DNA from: Ascarosepion bandense
Lineage: Eukaryota > Mollusca > Cephalopoda > Sepiida > Sepiidae
Assembly: GCA_037127315.1 (NCBI GenBank)
Contig: JBBBDQ010000346.1
Location: 6,286,501-6,350,500, forward strand
Direction: 5' to 3'
Length of the DNA stretch: 64,000 bases
Positions 1 to 10,400 of this stretch are shown piece by piece (position 1 is the first letter of the stretch; each line of letters opens with the position of its first letter). The notes under the pieces were generated by a model, which was not told where the DNA came from, did not search any database, and saw nothing but the letters and a program-made list of their open reading frames with translations. Position numbers and translations under genes: made by a program.

Positions 1-109
1 AGGAAGGTGATAGAATTTGGAGTTTTTAATTGAATCAAATTCCATCGCAGAATCGTAGATAAGATTTCAACCCAAATATAGTTGCAGGAATATCTGCTTT
101 TAGCTCAGT

Positions 110-510
110 CTACAAAGACAGCATCTTTATCCGCGGTTTAGATACCCGTGTTTCTTATACAGTTCACTATATCTGTGATTTCGAGATCTTTTTTTAAAAA
201 TCCATCTTCGATTTCTGTTTTTTTTTTGTTGTTTTTTTATAAGCCCCTATTTATCCACGGTATTAATTTATGTTGTTACTTATACAGTACCTTCTTATCC
301 GCGCTTTTCTGATCAATAGACGTTTATCCAGTTTAGTTTTCTTTTTTGTTCTTTTCATATAATATCTCTTTATCCGCGTTTTCAGTTCCAACTGTTTCTT
401 ATGTAGTACGGTTTATCCACATTTTCGAGATCTGCAAATTCTTCTACTATGCCTTTTATTCAGATTCGCTTCCTGGTGTCTTTTATAGAATGTTTCTTTA
501 TCCACGGTTT
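110..510. repeat. Degenerate repeat with a recurring TTTATCCGCGG-type motif
   Basis: The motif CTTTATCCGCGGTTT and close variants recur at about 126, 249, 295, 367, 410 and 496, with intervals of roughly 45 to 120 bases. The spacers are T-rich and only weakly similar. It reads as an old, poorly homogenised tandem repeat rather than coding DNA; the family is not recognised. Confidence 0.4.
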
Positions 511-540
511 CTCGATCCTATTTACACCAGATGTAAAAAA

Positions 541-825
541 TATTTTATTTTTTAATAATTTCCCGCTTGAATGACGCTTCTAAAGCGCATAAATAGTTAT
601 TCAGGAGATCTAGATATGCCGGAAATATGATTTACATTACTGTCATTAAACGAAAAGATGAGCTTCTCAACTTAATAATATAAGAAAAAAAATCCCTTTG
701 CTAAGCTTCCAAAGATTTACAGCAACAAATCTTCTGCACATCAAATTATTTGATTACAATATCTTGTTTTGGTTACTCTATTTTATGGAAAAAAAATTGA
801 TGGTGCGTTTTGGTGCAAGAAATCT
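541..825. other. Unassigned AT-rich sequence
   Basis: No open frame, repeat unit or RNA-like structure was recognised in this stretch. Confidence 0.4.
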
Positions 826-1160
826 CGGTTCGGAATGAGATAATCAGAATGCTGAGTTTAACTTCCAGTCGAGATCGTTGCATTCACTTTCCTTCAAATT
901 GATGAAGGTGTCAATCTCTCATTCTTCAAGCTATGGATTGAAGAACAGTACAGACTGGGTTATATACTCTTGGTTGGTAATTAATCTACCGCAGAAAATA
1001 TCGTTTTAGGTTAGGTTCTATAGCTTTGGTTGGTAACCAGTCTACCGCAGAAAGAAATGGCAACCTGCTGCGGGAAAATCATCTGCCTAGTCAGTCAGAG
1101 ATCAAAAGAAACATGATTGCCCAATCGTGTAACACATATGGCAATGAGCTGACTGACTGA
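826..1160 (+). mobile_element. tRNA-derived SINE, family A, with internal duplication
   Basis: The body matches other family A copies: a tRNA-like head with a decayed B box, then the conserved blocks ACCAGTCTACCGCAGAAAG, GGCAACCTGCTGCGGG and CAGTCAGTC. The head is badly decayed. The block TTGGTTGGTAA...CTACCGCAGAAA is present twice (about 973-998 and 1026-1053), so this copy has an internal direct duplication of about 55 bases. It lies head-to-head with the reverse-strand copy at 1189-1470. Confidence 0.7.
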
Positions 1161-1188
1161 TATATAAACTGGTAAAGAATTGTATCAT

Positions 1189-1470
1189 CAGTCATTTAAA
1201 TGCCATACGTGCTCATGTCCCAAAAATGACATGACTGACTGGCCAGAAGATTTTCCCGCTGTAGGTTGCCATTACTTTCTGCGGTAGACTGGTTGCAAGC
1301 CAAGGCTACAGAAACTAATCTGTCACGTTATTTAAGCCATAGCTGGAGGGAAGAGACGGATTAATATCTTTCTCAAGGGGGTTTGCGCGAAAGTGAATGC
1401 AACGAATTCAACTGGAATTTAAACTCGGCTCCCAGATTTGTCGTTCCAAGTTGATTTCGACTGCACTACA
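1189..1470 (-). mobile_element. tRNA-derived SINE, family A
   Basis: Reverse-strand copy of the roughly 295-bp family A SINE, recognisable by the complement of the CTGCGGTAGACTGGTTG block and of GGAAGAGACGGATTAATA. It is oriented opposite to the adjacent copy at 826-1160, so the pair could form a long imperfect hairpin in RNA. Confidence 0.7.
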
Positions 1471-1716
1471 GTGCATCATTCTGCGCCGCAACACATATTG
1501 TATCATTGGAGGTTAATTTCCTCAGGCATAATTATAATGGATGGTGACAAAACACGGAATTTTGGTACGAAAAGGGGTTGTAGGACAAAAGAGGAAATGA
1601 GTTATATCAAGCAACTTGACGGACGAGGAACAATAAATGGGGAAGAACGATGGAAAGAAAGAAGCGCGTGAGACCTTTTTGTAAACTAGTTGTTTTGTCC
1701 ATTAAAAGTATATAAC

Positions 1717-1775
<59 letters not shown>

Positions 1776-2204
1776 TGTGTGTGTATGAATTTATCAGTGT
1801 GTACAAACAGAACGACATGGAAAAAATCGAAATATATTGTGAGTAATATCGTATTCGTTTTTGTTTTTTTTTGTTTTTTGTTTTTTACAGAATATGTTCA
1901 AAATTTGTATTGCTAGGAAAACTTGATTTATTTGTGATAAATATAAAAATAGGCAACATTTGCAAGGAACAAACCGATTTAACAATGATATTGAAAATGA
2001 TTTAGGCAACTAGTCCAAAAATGGACAAAATTGCAAGACTAGTAGGCGTCTTCTCGCCGTATTGATTTCACCTATACAACAAGGCATACTCTAAGAAAGC
2101 CCGCGCGGATTTTTTGCAATGAACACAATCTTAACAGCATCAAATATGCAGAATACACTGTGTTGATTGCATTAATAGAAAGAACAGTGCACTAAATCCA
2201 TAGT
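1471..2204. other. Unassigned sequence with an (AT)n tract
   Basis: Contains a perfect (AT)n tract at about 1722-1773 followed by (GT)5, and a T-rich stretch near 1860-1888. No coding signal, exon-like segment or known repeat was recognised. Confidence 0.4.
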
Positions 2205-2930
2205 CCTGTGTATAACGATAAGCTACATCCAGTAGTTAGAGGTTTTGATGTGTGTGAAATCGGTGTTGTTACATGGTTACTCCTAAACCGGAGTGGCAGC
2301 ACCTGTATTGGTCCTATCTATGGGACAATAGTGAACCCCTAAAACAAAAACAAAACATGATGAAAATATAAAAATACATTTTTATAGTAAAAGTCCCATC
2401 AATAATATTCGTTGTGGTGCAGTGGATATCGGCTCGAAACGAGAAATTGGTGAGTTCGAATTCCAGTTAAATTCCTTGCATTCACATACGTGCAAATATC
2501 CTTGGGAAAGGTATTAATCCGTCTCTTCCCTCCAGGTATGGGTTAAACAACAGAACAGATTGGTCTCTATAGCATTGACTGGCAACCAGTCTACCGTAGA
2601 AAGTAATGCCAACCTACTGCGGGATAATCTTCAGCCCAGTCAGTCATGTCTCTTTAGAGACATGATTGCCCAAGCGTTTATCCCGTATGATACTTAACTG
2701 ACTGACCATCAATAAATATTTATAGCAAAATGACCAACAATACATTTTATCTTTAGTTAAAGGCTTGCAGTTGCGCTCAAAATATTTTGATTTCACCCTT
2801 AAATAACACATAGAGGTTGATATGTCTCTAAATAAAATCAGCCAGACAAGAATTTCAAAGAAAGCATAACAAAGGAAGCAGAAAGAAAAATGCTAAACAT
2901 GAATTAAATCCCAGAGGGTTTCCCATTTAA
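2205..2930 (+). mobile_element. Dispersed repeat family B, interrupted by a SINE
   Basis: The parts 2205-2395 and 2716-2930 align in order with two other family B copies (16866-17310 and 48460-48870). They share a GGAGTGG...CTGTTAGGGT-type block, runs of AAAATATAAAAATACATTTT type, and a downstream AGGTTGATATGTC block. No coding capacity is visible and the class is unknown; it could be a SINE body or a LINE 3' region. A family A SINE inserted in the middle at 2411-2705. Confidence 0.55.
2411..2705 (+). mobile_element. tRNA-derived SINE, family A, with target-site duplication
   Basis: The A box TGGTGCAGTGG and a B box-like GAGTTCGAATTCC lie in a tRNA-like head. The body then carries the GGGAAAGGTATTAATCC, ACCAGTCTACCG and CAGTCAGTCATG blocks, and the tail reads CTGACTGA. 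Flanking direct repeats CCATCAATAA (2396-2405 and 2706-2715) are the expected product of target-primed integration. The A and B boxes predict internal RNA polymerase III transcription. It depends on a LINE reverse transcriptase in trans, as known for SINEs. Confidence 0.85.
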
Positions 2931-3311
2931 ACACTAAGCTTCTGTGTAGTCTGTTTTGCAACAAGCCATCTTGAATTTTTGTGGTAGGAAATGGAACCTT
3001 TTTGATTTGAGAAAATCGTCCGTTTTTTCTTTTTTTTTTTTTTTTAATTTTTTACCCAAGTCTCCTCAAATGGCAAAACGCAGTTGGAATCTTTGGTTTA
3101 TTGTCAATGCTTGGTCGTAAGGTTAAGCGAAATGTAGTTGATAATTTAGCTTATAATCACCCTGACAAAATCTACCAAACTATTTTTTAATAATACGAAT
3201 AACTAGAGAACGACCTAATAAATGAATTGTCGCAGTTCCGAAGCTTATTACTTTCCGAAATTCATAGAGCATATTATAGTGAAATTGTAACTTTAACTTT
3301 TTAGCCTCCAT

Positions 3312-3313
<2 letters not shown>

Positions 3314-3372
<59 letters not shown>
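3314..3372. repeat. (AT)n microsatellite
   Basis: Uninterrupted AT dinucleotides directly upstream of the first family F unit. Their repeated position beside family F units suggests they are element tails rather than random slippage tracts. Confidence 0.9.
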
Positions 3373-3375
<3 letters not shown>

Positions 3376-3410
3376 GGTCGGGTTTCAATCCTGGGTAAAA
3401 GCAATCGGAT

Positions 3411-3463
3411 GTCTAACCGTATTGATGAGCTGATACAGCAAAACAGATCTGTCTGCGGATGAC
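3411..3463 (+). ncRNA. Hammerhead ribozyme-like motif, family F unit 1
   Basis: Type I layout with helix I open. Outer helix I is GTC (3411-3413) with GAC (3461-3463), then an internal loop, then CCGTA (3417-3421) with TGCGG (3454-3458). The core is TTGATGA (3422-3428, consensus CTGATGA). Helix II is GCTG/CAGC (3429-3439). The second core element reads AAAA (3440-3443) where GAAA is expected. Helix III is ACA/TGT (3443-3452) with a GATC loop and ends in the canonical cleavage triplet GTC (C at 3453). Two core positions (C3 and G12) differ from consensus, so this copy is probably inactive. Confidence 0.6.
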
Positions 3464-3690
3464 TATTTGCGCTCTCACACCCTGATTGAAGAATAGTAGA
3501 CTTTGAAAAAACAGTAGCTACCCTAGCATTTACGCATCGCTCATTCAGTAATGAATTAGGGCACCCTAACTACTAGCGCATCATACATCATACGTTAAAT
3601 GTCTGCATCTTTATACCGAGCGTCATAGCTTAGAGGTAGAATCGCCGACTGACACCAATTCGATCAGGTTTCAATTCTGGGTAAAAGCAA

Positions 3691-3724
3691 TCGTACTGAT
3701 GAGCAAAACAGATCTGTCTGTGGA

Positions 3725-3726
<2 letters not shown>
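3691..3726 (+). ncRNA. Hammerhead remnant lacking helix II, family F unit 2
   Basis: The core CTGATGA is intact at 3696-3702, but only GC remains where unit 1 has a helix II hairpin. This fits a short deletion between the two GC ends of that hairpin. The ACAGATCTGTC helix III and cleavage segment is intact. It cannot fold as a standard hammerhead but shows that the array units share the motif. Confidence 0.45.
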
Positions 3727-3764
<38 letters not shown>

Positions 3765-4075
3765 CCGTCGATTGAGCATTCTGGGAAAATGGAAGATTTT
3801 AAAAACGGTAGCTACTAACCGCTATTTATGTATCGTTCTTCAGCAATGAATTGAACACTCTTGGCTACTGGCGTTTGTTTACATTGTGTATATAGCATAC
3901 TAAAATTCATTTTCATCCGCCGTGCACCGATATCTATAGAGTTAGTATTTCCGATTGATGTAAAATCAGTCAGGTTTCGATCTCGACTGGAAGCAATCGG
4001 ATGTCTAATCGTATTTATAAGCTGTGGTACGACGAATGAAGACTGGCTATGGATGACTATATATATGTAGCCATT

Positions 4076-5048
4076 ATATATATCTTCTTACCTTTACTAA
4101 TTTGCGATACCTAAAGATTAAAATGAATTTTTAAAAATGAAAATGTTCTCTTGAAGTTTTCATTTTCGCATTAATTGAAGACTAAATGATTTAAGCTACG
4201 ATTTCCAGTAATTAAACTACTATGTTGTGTGATTAGCAGAAATTTTATTGATTGGTACCGATTTTTTCTGCTGAAATTGCTTATTTAGCGCCCTTTCATA
4301 GTCTTTCATCGCAAAAATTTACTTGTGGAATATTACCAGATTAAAATATTGTTAATCTGATTTGAAACAACTATTTAGTTTAAGTTTAAAATAACACAGA
4401 AATGCATTTTTAACCAACAGCAGCCATTCCAACGTAACTGAGGAGCGATGATAAGTGCTGATAAGATATTGACAGAATTATTATTGTTCTACTGAGATTT
4501 TCTCTGTTAAAACATTATTTATCGCTCTCCTTTTTTATAATGTCGTATATAGTATCCCATACTTTCAAAATAAGCACATTTATAAACATAAAAAAAATAA
4601 AATAAAAATTTTAAAATAAAATTATTCTAAAACTGTGAGTGCGGTATGTTTTGATTTAATTTTTACAATTTTTAATTAATAAATATAGTTTTCATTCAAT
4701 AATGTAATAAGGATCAAAGAATGAAGAAATTTTTAAAGTATTTTGAATTTTATGAATTATTATAATTAAAATGAAAATAGTTATTCTAATAATTTATTAT
4801 TCATAGAAAACAGTTTTCTTTGGAATTTCCTGAATAAATATTATCCATAAAAGTAAAAGTTTATCAAATGAAATAATGCCATAATTTTGCATGTTTTAAT
4901 TTATTTTTGGAGATTATTTGAAAAACATAACTGTTTGAAAAAAAATTGAATTATATACATTATTCAAAGAGTCTTGCTTATAACTAATGAAACAAAGTAT
5001 GAGAACAACATTTACTTTCTTGAATTTTCATGAAAATAATTAAATAGG
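4076..5048. other. Unassigned AT-rich sequence
   Basis: Very AT-rich, with no open frame of note and no recognised repeat. It contains two loosely similar blocks (about 4228-4320 and 4440-4550) that may be a decayed duplication. Confidence 0.35.
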
Positions 5049-5356
5049 GAGTCAGTTTAATCAGTTAAGTGCCATACGTGATACACGCTTCGGGTGATCA
5101 GGTCTCTTTTGAGACATGACTGTCTGGGCAGAAGATTTTCCCGCAGTAGGTTGCCATTGCTTTCTACGGTAGACTGGTTGCCAGCCAAGGATATAGAACT
5201 CAATCTGATATGTTATTTAACCCATAACTGGGGGGAAGAGACGGATTAATACATTTCCGAAGGTTATTTGTGCGTAAGTGAATGCAAGGAATTCGACTGG
5301 AATTCGAACTCGGCAGCCCTATTTGTTATTCCGAGTTACTATCCACTGCATCACAA
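5049..5356 (-). mobile_element. tRNA-derived SINE, family A
   Basis: Near-complete reverse-strand copy. Read on the minus strand it has the tRNA-like head ending in GAGTTCGAATTCCAG type sequence, the CCGTCTCTTCCC block, the TCTACCGTAGAAAG block and the AAAGAGACCTGATCA terminal hairpin region. Base changes are moderate, so it is an older insertion than the copy at 2411. Confidence 0.8.
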
Positions 5357-5992
5357 AAAAATAATTTAATTCATTTGTGAATAAGTCCTGAAAGATTCAT
5401 TAAATCCTATCTTGTAACGCCGAGGTTGCAGGACGACACCCAGAATATGTCTGCTGAGTATCTACAACACTAGATCCGTGCTAATGGGTATGAATATAAA
5501 TGAGACAAACACCAGAAGATAGAACAACAAATAGTAGAAGAGAAGAGAGGTTACTGCATTAGAGTTGCAGATATCAACCACATCCCTACACGCCCTAGGT
5601 AGGTGCAGCACAGGGCCACTGAAGTGGAAACACCGAGCCCGAATGCTCAGACAAAAATACTTCTCTGCTCTTCGCCAGACGAGACTCTCGCATTAAGCGG
5701 AACCTCGATAGCAGAGAGTCTGACAAAATGAAGTCAGAATGTCATTGACACTCCGAAATCCCAGACTGTCATTAGTCTTTATTTTTATAGCTACCTCGGT
5801 CCACAAACCATTCCATTCTTGAGAGCGCTGGAGGGGTGTTAGCTGCTCTACAACAACCTACAATTATTTAAGTTTGGCAAGAATTTAGAACTCAGTGTTT
5901 TTCAGCGCAAGAAAAGACGCTAAAACTTTCTGAACTCATTTATATTCCCACTTACTTAAAACAATAAGATTATATATAAAGAATTCGAACAA

Positions 5993-5993
<1 letters not shown>
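5357..5993. other. Unassigned sequence, relatively GC-rich part 5415-5760
   Basis: The GC-richer part resembles neither the LINE nor SINE families of this window. All frames are interrupted. A decayed repeat or transposon is likely, but nothing could be identified. Confidence 0.3.

Positions 5994-6047
<54 letters not shown>
5994..6047. repeat. (AT)n(GT)n compound microsatellite
   Basis: A short AT tract passes into about twenty GT dinucleotides. It precedes a LINE fragment. Confidence 0.9.
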
Positions 6048-6048
<1 letters not shown>

Positions 6049-6059
6049 ATTCACACAGG

Positions 6060-6395
6060 TGTGAGACTTGGACACTCCTGGTTTGGGCTGGAATAAGGAT
6101 CCAGGCGTTAAAGAAAAATTCTTGAGAAAACTCATCCGCATCTCCTACCAGAAGCAAAAAATAATGATTATTTACGAAACAAAGTCAAAAGCTCTTAGAC
6201 CGACATGAATGTCTGCTCACAACAATTATACGACGCAAGATAACATGCGTTGGCCTCGTCACAAAGTACAGCAGGTTTGCAAGCTGAAACACCTGTTAGC
6301 CATCGCAAACTGATCGTCCTGCAGGTGGTTGCCTGTTTGTTCTGCCATAGGACTCCTCGACAATTGAAGCAGTCAAAGAACTGATGATGATGATG
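6060..6395 (+). mobile_element. LINE fragment (reverse transcriptase C-terminal region and 3' tail)
   Basis: The translation beginning CETWTLL and continuing through a KRKITCVGLV-type segment matches the common C-terminal region of RTE/CR1-like reverse transcriptases, broken by several stops. It ends in a (GAT)n run at 6382-6394, the kind of simple-repeat tail used by such LINEs, and then a CA tract. Clade not assigned. Confidence 0.5.
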
Positions 6396-6454
<59 letters not shown>

Positions 6455-6459
6455 GTGTG
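6396..6459. repeat. (CA)n(TA)n(TG)n palindromic microsatellite
   Basis: The CA run, the TA run and a final GTGTGTGAA form a self-complementary sequence (TTCACACA...TGTGTGAA), able to extrude as a hairpin. Confidence 0.8.
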
Positions 6460-6604
6460 TGAATCAGTTTTTTTTCACTCTCGTTTGACGAACCTCTCCC
6501 TGAATAACGTCCACTGTTTCGTGTCTGTCATTCCAGTTGATATGCTGTACTCGCCACGCTTGACAATGTGGCTTGGCGAAGAGAGGGATTAATACCCTTC
6601 CCAA

Positions 6605-6606
6605 GG

Positions 6607-6653
<47 letters not shown>

Positions 6654-6862
6654 AGCCCGTTTTGCTGTATCACAGCTCATCAGTGTGGCTAGACATATCC
6701 ACTTGCATCTGGCCGGGATCGAAACTCGACCGATTTGGTGTTAGTCGGAGTCTCCATCGGCGCATGGCGTCAGAGAAGGGAAATTTTAACGTCTTGTATA
6801 TAAGCAGTGTATACAGACGCCAGTCACCGAGAGAACTCAATTCATTTGTGAAGAGTGAAGAG

Positions 6863-6870
<8 letters not shown>
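6605..6870 (-). mobile_element. Single family F unit, reverse strand, with (AT)n tail
   Basis: Reverse-strand unit of the tRNA-derived hammerhead repeat. The (AT)n tract 6609-6649 is at its tail end. The hammerhead-like segment 6645-6694 and the tRNA-like region, with its complement of GGTTTCGATCCCGG type, follow. Upstream sequence CAATTCATTTGTGAAGAGTG matches the spacer of the tandem array. The far end is replaced by a (TC)n(TA)n(GA)n palindrome. Confidence 0.6.
6645..6694 (-). ncRNA. Hammerhead-like motif, family F, 3' half decayed
   Basis: On the minus strand the core CTGATGA (6677-6683) is intact and helix II is a perfect GCTGT/ACAGC hairpin (6664-6676). The expected GAAA reads AAAA (6660-6663), and helix III and the cleavage triplet are not recognisable. 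Probably inactive. Confidence 0.5.
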
Positions 6871-6928
<58 letters not shown>

Positions 6929-6930
6929 CC
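6861..6930. repeat. (TC)n(TA)n(GA)n perfect palindrome
   Basis: The TC run, TA run and GA run are mutually complementary, giving a near-perfect palindrome of about 70 bases that could form a cruciform. Confidence 0.9.
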
Positions 6931-7832
6931 GATGATGGCTTAAGATTTACCAAAATACCCCCCAAAATGTCTTTAAATACTAAAGAGTGAATTTATTCAA
7001 TAAAATCGATATGGCTTCAACCATTGAATCCAGACGATTTTGGGATCGCTTGCATCACTTTTAGGTGATTTCCTTGGTTAAGTTAGTGAATGCTGCTATA
7101 ATTTATGATTTCAGTTCATCTTTGTTCTTATAAGAGGTATTCTTGGTCTGTCGCTCAGTCATGAAGGGATTTACACTCTGAGTAGTCAGCTGTAATGAGT
7201 GATGTGATAGCAGAAATTGTTTGGCAGCTGTGATTTGGTTCTCTTTTTTGTGTGGTATTATGCAGAGACCTGTTGCCAGACATCTGATCTTCTAGCAGAC
7301 ACTTGACCCAGGAGAGTACTACATCCACTTGAATTAGCCTCTGTGTTTAACCTGAGGGAAGATGAATAACGACGTCATCATTAATGATTCCTCTAAACAC
7401 CTTCGTAATCACCATTAGACTCATCCAACCCTTTCCTGATCCTCTGCCTGCGCTGTCCTCAGATCGAAACCCAAACACAGAAAAATGTTCATATTAGAGA
7501 TTCCAGCGCGAACGCCAAGCACTACAGCATACTATTTTCTAATTTTTGACGAAGTATATATATATATATATATAAACAAAAGGAAGACTTATCTTAGACA
7601 ATGCGATTCGTCTTCTGTATCAAGGTAAATTCTTTTGATCGAGCAGGGATTTGTGCTTGCTTAGAGAATATAGTCCTGAAACCAACAGAACCATTCCCCA
7701 AATGACTCCGTTTTATTTGTGTGTTATCCTTATTACCCTTTGTCTCGTTGAAGGAAGACAGGCAAATTTGAAAATTACGAAATTTAAAATTTTTCTCTTT
7801 GTGCTTCAGTTTCGTCAAAACGCATACTATTT
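6931..7832. other. Unassigned sequence, including GC-richer 7130-7540
   Basis: Contains an (AT)n tract at 7554-7575. The GC-richer part has no sustained frame and no match to other repeats here. It may be a decayed DNA transposon, but no transposase motif was seen. Confidence 0.3.
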
Positions 7833-8149
7833 AAACTTATTTATAAATGGAACTTTGTCTGTGTGTGTGTGTGTCTGTGTGTGTGTATCCGTTACCTATC
7901 AACACCGAAACAGCTGAACCGATTTTCTTGAAAATTTACGCAGTTGTACTATAAGCGTCTGCGAGTGTTCTTAGCTAGGTTTTGTGACGAGATACCTCCG
8001 ATAAATATCGAAAATCGATAATCGAAAAAATAGGGTTATAGAAAGAGTGGTCTGATTTTAATCAAATTTGATAGACTCATAGACAAAGACATAAGAAACG
8101 ATATTCAGAAGTTTCAAGGTTGCAGTTCTTACAACAGTGCAGAAAATCG

Positions 8150-8214
<65 letters not shown>

Positions 8215-8395
8215 CAATATGTTTGTGTGTGTGTCTGTTTATCTGTCTGTATGTCCTTTATACAAATCCACAATTTTTATCCAATTCTCACCAAACTTCA
8301 CACAAATATTCTTTAGGCTGAGTCTGAACTCCAGGACCATGGATTAGTTTTAAATCTTTCATTACACCCGAGCAACGCCGGGCTATACTGCTAGT
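7833..8395 (+). mobile_element. Helentron-like non-autonomous element (HINE type)
   Basis: One of four copies in the window sharing both ends. The start is AAACTTATTTATAAATGGAA and the end is the short hairpin CCCGAGCAACGCCGGG followed by CTATACTGCTAGT. The element holds a TG/TC simple repeat near its start, the block GGCTGAACCGAT, and a long central (AT)n (8153-8211). A 3' hairpin followed by a CTAGT end and an internal microsatellite are hallmarks of Helentron-associated (HINE) elements, which transpose with a replication/helicase protein supplied in trans. There is no coding capacity. Confidence 0.65.
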
Positions 8396-9205
8396 TATAT
8401 AATATATATCATTCATATCTTTTATATATATATATCACAAATATTATTAACATTTTGTTGTCGTTTTATTCTCTTATTTCCATTAACATGGTTATCATCT
8501 GTAAAATGATACACGCAAATATTCCTTAAATATGAAATTAAAGTTATCTTACATATAATTATACATACATCTTCTATATATATACATGTGTATTTAAATT
8601 TATATTAAAAATATCTAATAGGAATTTGGCTCCTGAATTCGTTCATGATTGTTATACAGCTTTCTATTGTCGTTTTGTGAAGTTAACATATATGTATTCA
8701 TGTGCAGCAATAATATTATACAATGATTTACATATCCTTTCCTAGTGAAAATAACATAGTAAAAGCGACAAACATCTCTTCACATATCAAATCTATAATG
8801 TATACTTATATACCTTTATACTCACTTTCATGTGTTCTTGATTCAGAAAGCTGACAAGTGACGTCGATATTTTCAGTAGTTTTTTATTCCCTTTTATCTT
8901 GCGCATCTTTCAAACATGGCTTCCTTTCTATGCGATCGATATTTTCAGTTGTCAGGGATTTAAAACATTACACTCTAATATGCGAGCTGTTTTCACTTTT
9001 TAACAGGTTACTTTGTCCAGCAACATTCAAACAAAACTAACCAGCCAGTTTTGTCTCTAACACGCCCCACAAAAGCCACCAATGATTGTCTATCCATTTG
9101 CGCACTTGACACAAGATCACTTTCTTACTGCTTGTCTTTATTATAACCTGGTCTGTGAAATTTAATGAAAATTTTCTTTCTACCGTTTTTTTAAAGTCTA
9201 CTATT
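8396..9205. other. Unassigned AT-rich sequence
   Basis: No coding signal or repeat recognised, apart from short AT tracts near 8401-8435 and 8575-8585. Confidence 0.4.
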
Positions 9206-9572
9206 ATTTACATTGTTCATACCGTTGTTCTTATCCTTATTGTCATATTCACGATGTTTCGGCTCTTGTGCGCTCCGGATTTCTTCAGGTGACGGAAATA
9301 TCAAACCGAAACCTTATTTCGATCACTTGAGTAGATTGTTCTCGTTCCATGGATCATGCCACTTCCGGACATCTTAGCTATTTCCATTTAACTCAAATCT
9401 CTAAAATTCTGTTCGCCACTACTGTCACCAGGTGAATCCACAACTCTGTGGGTCATTTCATTGGATCCACTGTTTCGATTCAAAATTCTTGAAGAAGGTT
9501 GTAGCGTAAAACGACCGAATCGTTGTGAATACGATAATAAAGTCGAGGACAACATTCCGAACAATATAAATA
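9206..9572. repeat. Foldback element, family H
   Basis: Imperfect inverted arms, about 9206-9290 and 9490-9572, share TTATTTA.ATTGTTC, a TGTTGTCCT-like block, TATTCACRA and CGATTCGGTCG-type sequence. A related single arm is at 16405-16530. The arms carry a CTTCTTCAAG / CTGAAGAAGG block and a CGAAAC-type block. The termini and any target duplication could not be fixed. Class unknown; similar sequences occur in terminal repeats of Penelope-like elements. Confidence 0.5.
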
Positions 9573-9802
9573 ATAGAAGACTTTTATAATTTGCTTCAAG
9601 CATTGTGTATATTAGGTGTATATGTAGGTCTCGAAGGCTATTACTATGCATTTAGTAAAGTAAAGTAAGGTAAAGAAGGTGTTGGATATTACCTATTTAT
9701 TATTCATTAATACTTCGAGATCAAAATCTCATCTTCAGAATGGTAGAAGAGATTTTTTTACGTCCGATCGTGGACCGTGACTTCCAAAGAATGGTCATTG
9801 TC

Positions 9803-9828
9803 CGCTGCTAGTGCTGTCGTTAACTGTA

Positions 9829-9870
<42 letters not shown>

Positions 9871-10012
9871 CTGAAAGTGTGTTCGAGCATGTATACATGA
9901 GTGTGTTTATGCTCAAACACACTTACAGGTACACACACACTTACACACACACTTACACACACACATACACACACACACAAACTACAATTAACGACAGCAG
10001 TAGCAGCGATGG
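9803..10012. repeat. Long imperfect palindrome with TG and CA arms
   Basis: The left arm contains TGCTGTCGTTAACTGTAG, a (GT)n run and GTACCTGAAAGTGTGTT. The right arm contains the complements AACACACTTACAGGTAC, a (CA)n-rich stretch and CTACAATTAACGACAGCA. The centre is at about 9895 near CATGTATACATG. The arms are about 95 bases each. Confidence 0.8.
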
Positions 10013-10214
10013 ATGAATGCCTTCTAGTTTTGTATTCAAAAATGTTTTGCTGAGAATAATTTTTTCCTTAAAAAATAAGTTATGGAAATAATTTTTTCTT
10101 CAAAAATTTATTGTTGGTAATATTTTTCTTTCAAAAATGTATATTTTTCTATAAAAGTCTAGTTTTATGTATATATTTCTATAAAAGTGTATTTATATAC
10201 TTTCATAGTGTTTT

Positions 10215-10400
10215 GATCTCAGTTTGGAGGTTAACTATTTACCCATAGCTGGGACACTAACAGATGCTACCACTCCAGGTCAGATTAAACCTCTAAACAA
10301 CAGTAATTAAAAGGTACTTCCATGCTCCTCACAACCTCCCAATCAGAAGCCTGGCTGCCGGATGCAGTTTACCGTATGCCCAGTAAACTGAGAATTAAGA
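10215..10400 (-). mobile_element. Dispersed repeat family B, reverse strand, partial
   Basis: The reverse complement aligns with the central block of family B: GGAAGTACC...TTAATTACTGTTGTT, CCTGGAGTGG and CTGTTAG. Truncated on both sides. Confidence 0.5.

Larger units (their letters stand above)
3373..4075 (+). mobile_element. Tandem array of tRNA-derived, hammerhead-bearing repeat family F
   Basis: About three tandem units, judged by the repeated ribozyme core at 3422, 3696 and 4014 (spacings 274 and 318). A complete unit has a tRNA-like head with A box TAGCTTAGAGG (3626-3636) and B box-like GGTTTCAATTC (3667-3677). A GGTAAAAGCAATCG linker follows, then a hammerhead-like segment, GATGACTATATAT with an (AT)n tract (about 3727-3761 in unit two), and a 150-bp spacer containing CATTCAGTAATGAATT. 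Reverse-strand single units occur at 6645-6870 and 40321-40545. The arrangement of Pol III promoter plus hammerhead resembles the Sm-alpha SINE-like repeats of schistosomes; that comparison is from general knowledge. Confidence 0.65.

Noticed and set aside
5936..6157. Open frames made of Thr-His, Cys-Val or Tyr-Ile repeats around TG, CA and AT tracts throughout the window
   Set aside because: They are translations of microsatellites with no start context, domain or conservation.
9206..9572. Hammerhead in family H (CTGAAGA ... CGAAAC blocks, also at 16405-16530)
   Set aside because: A short helix II can be drawn, but an extra base follows the core and no helix III ending in a valid cleavage position was found.
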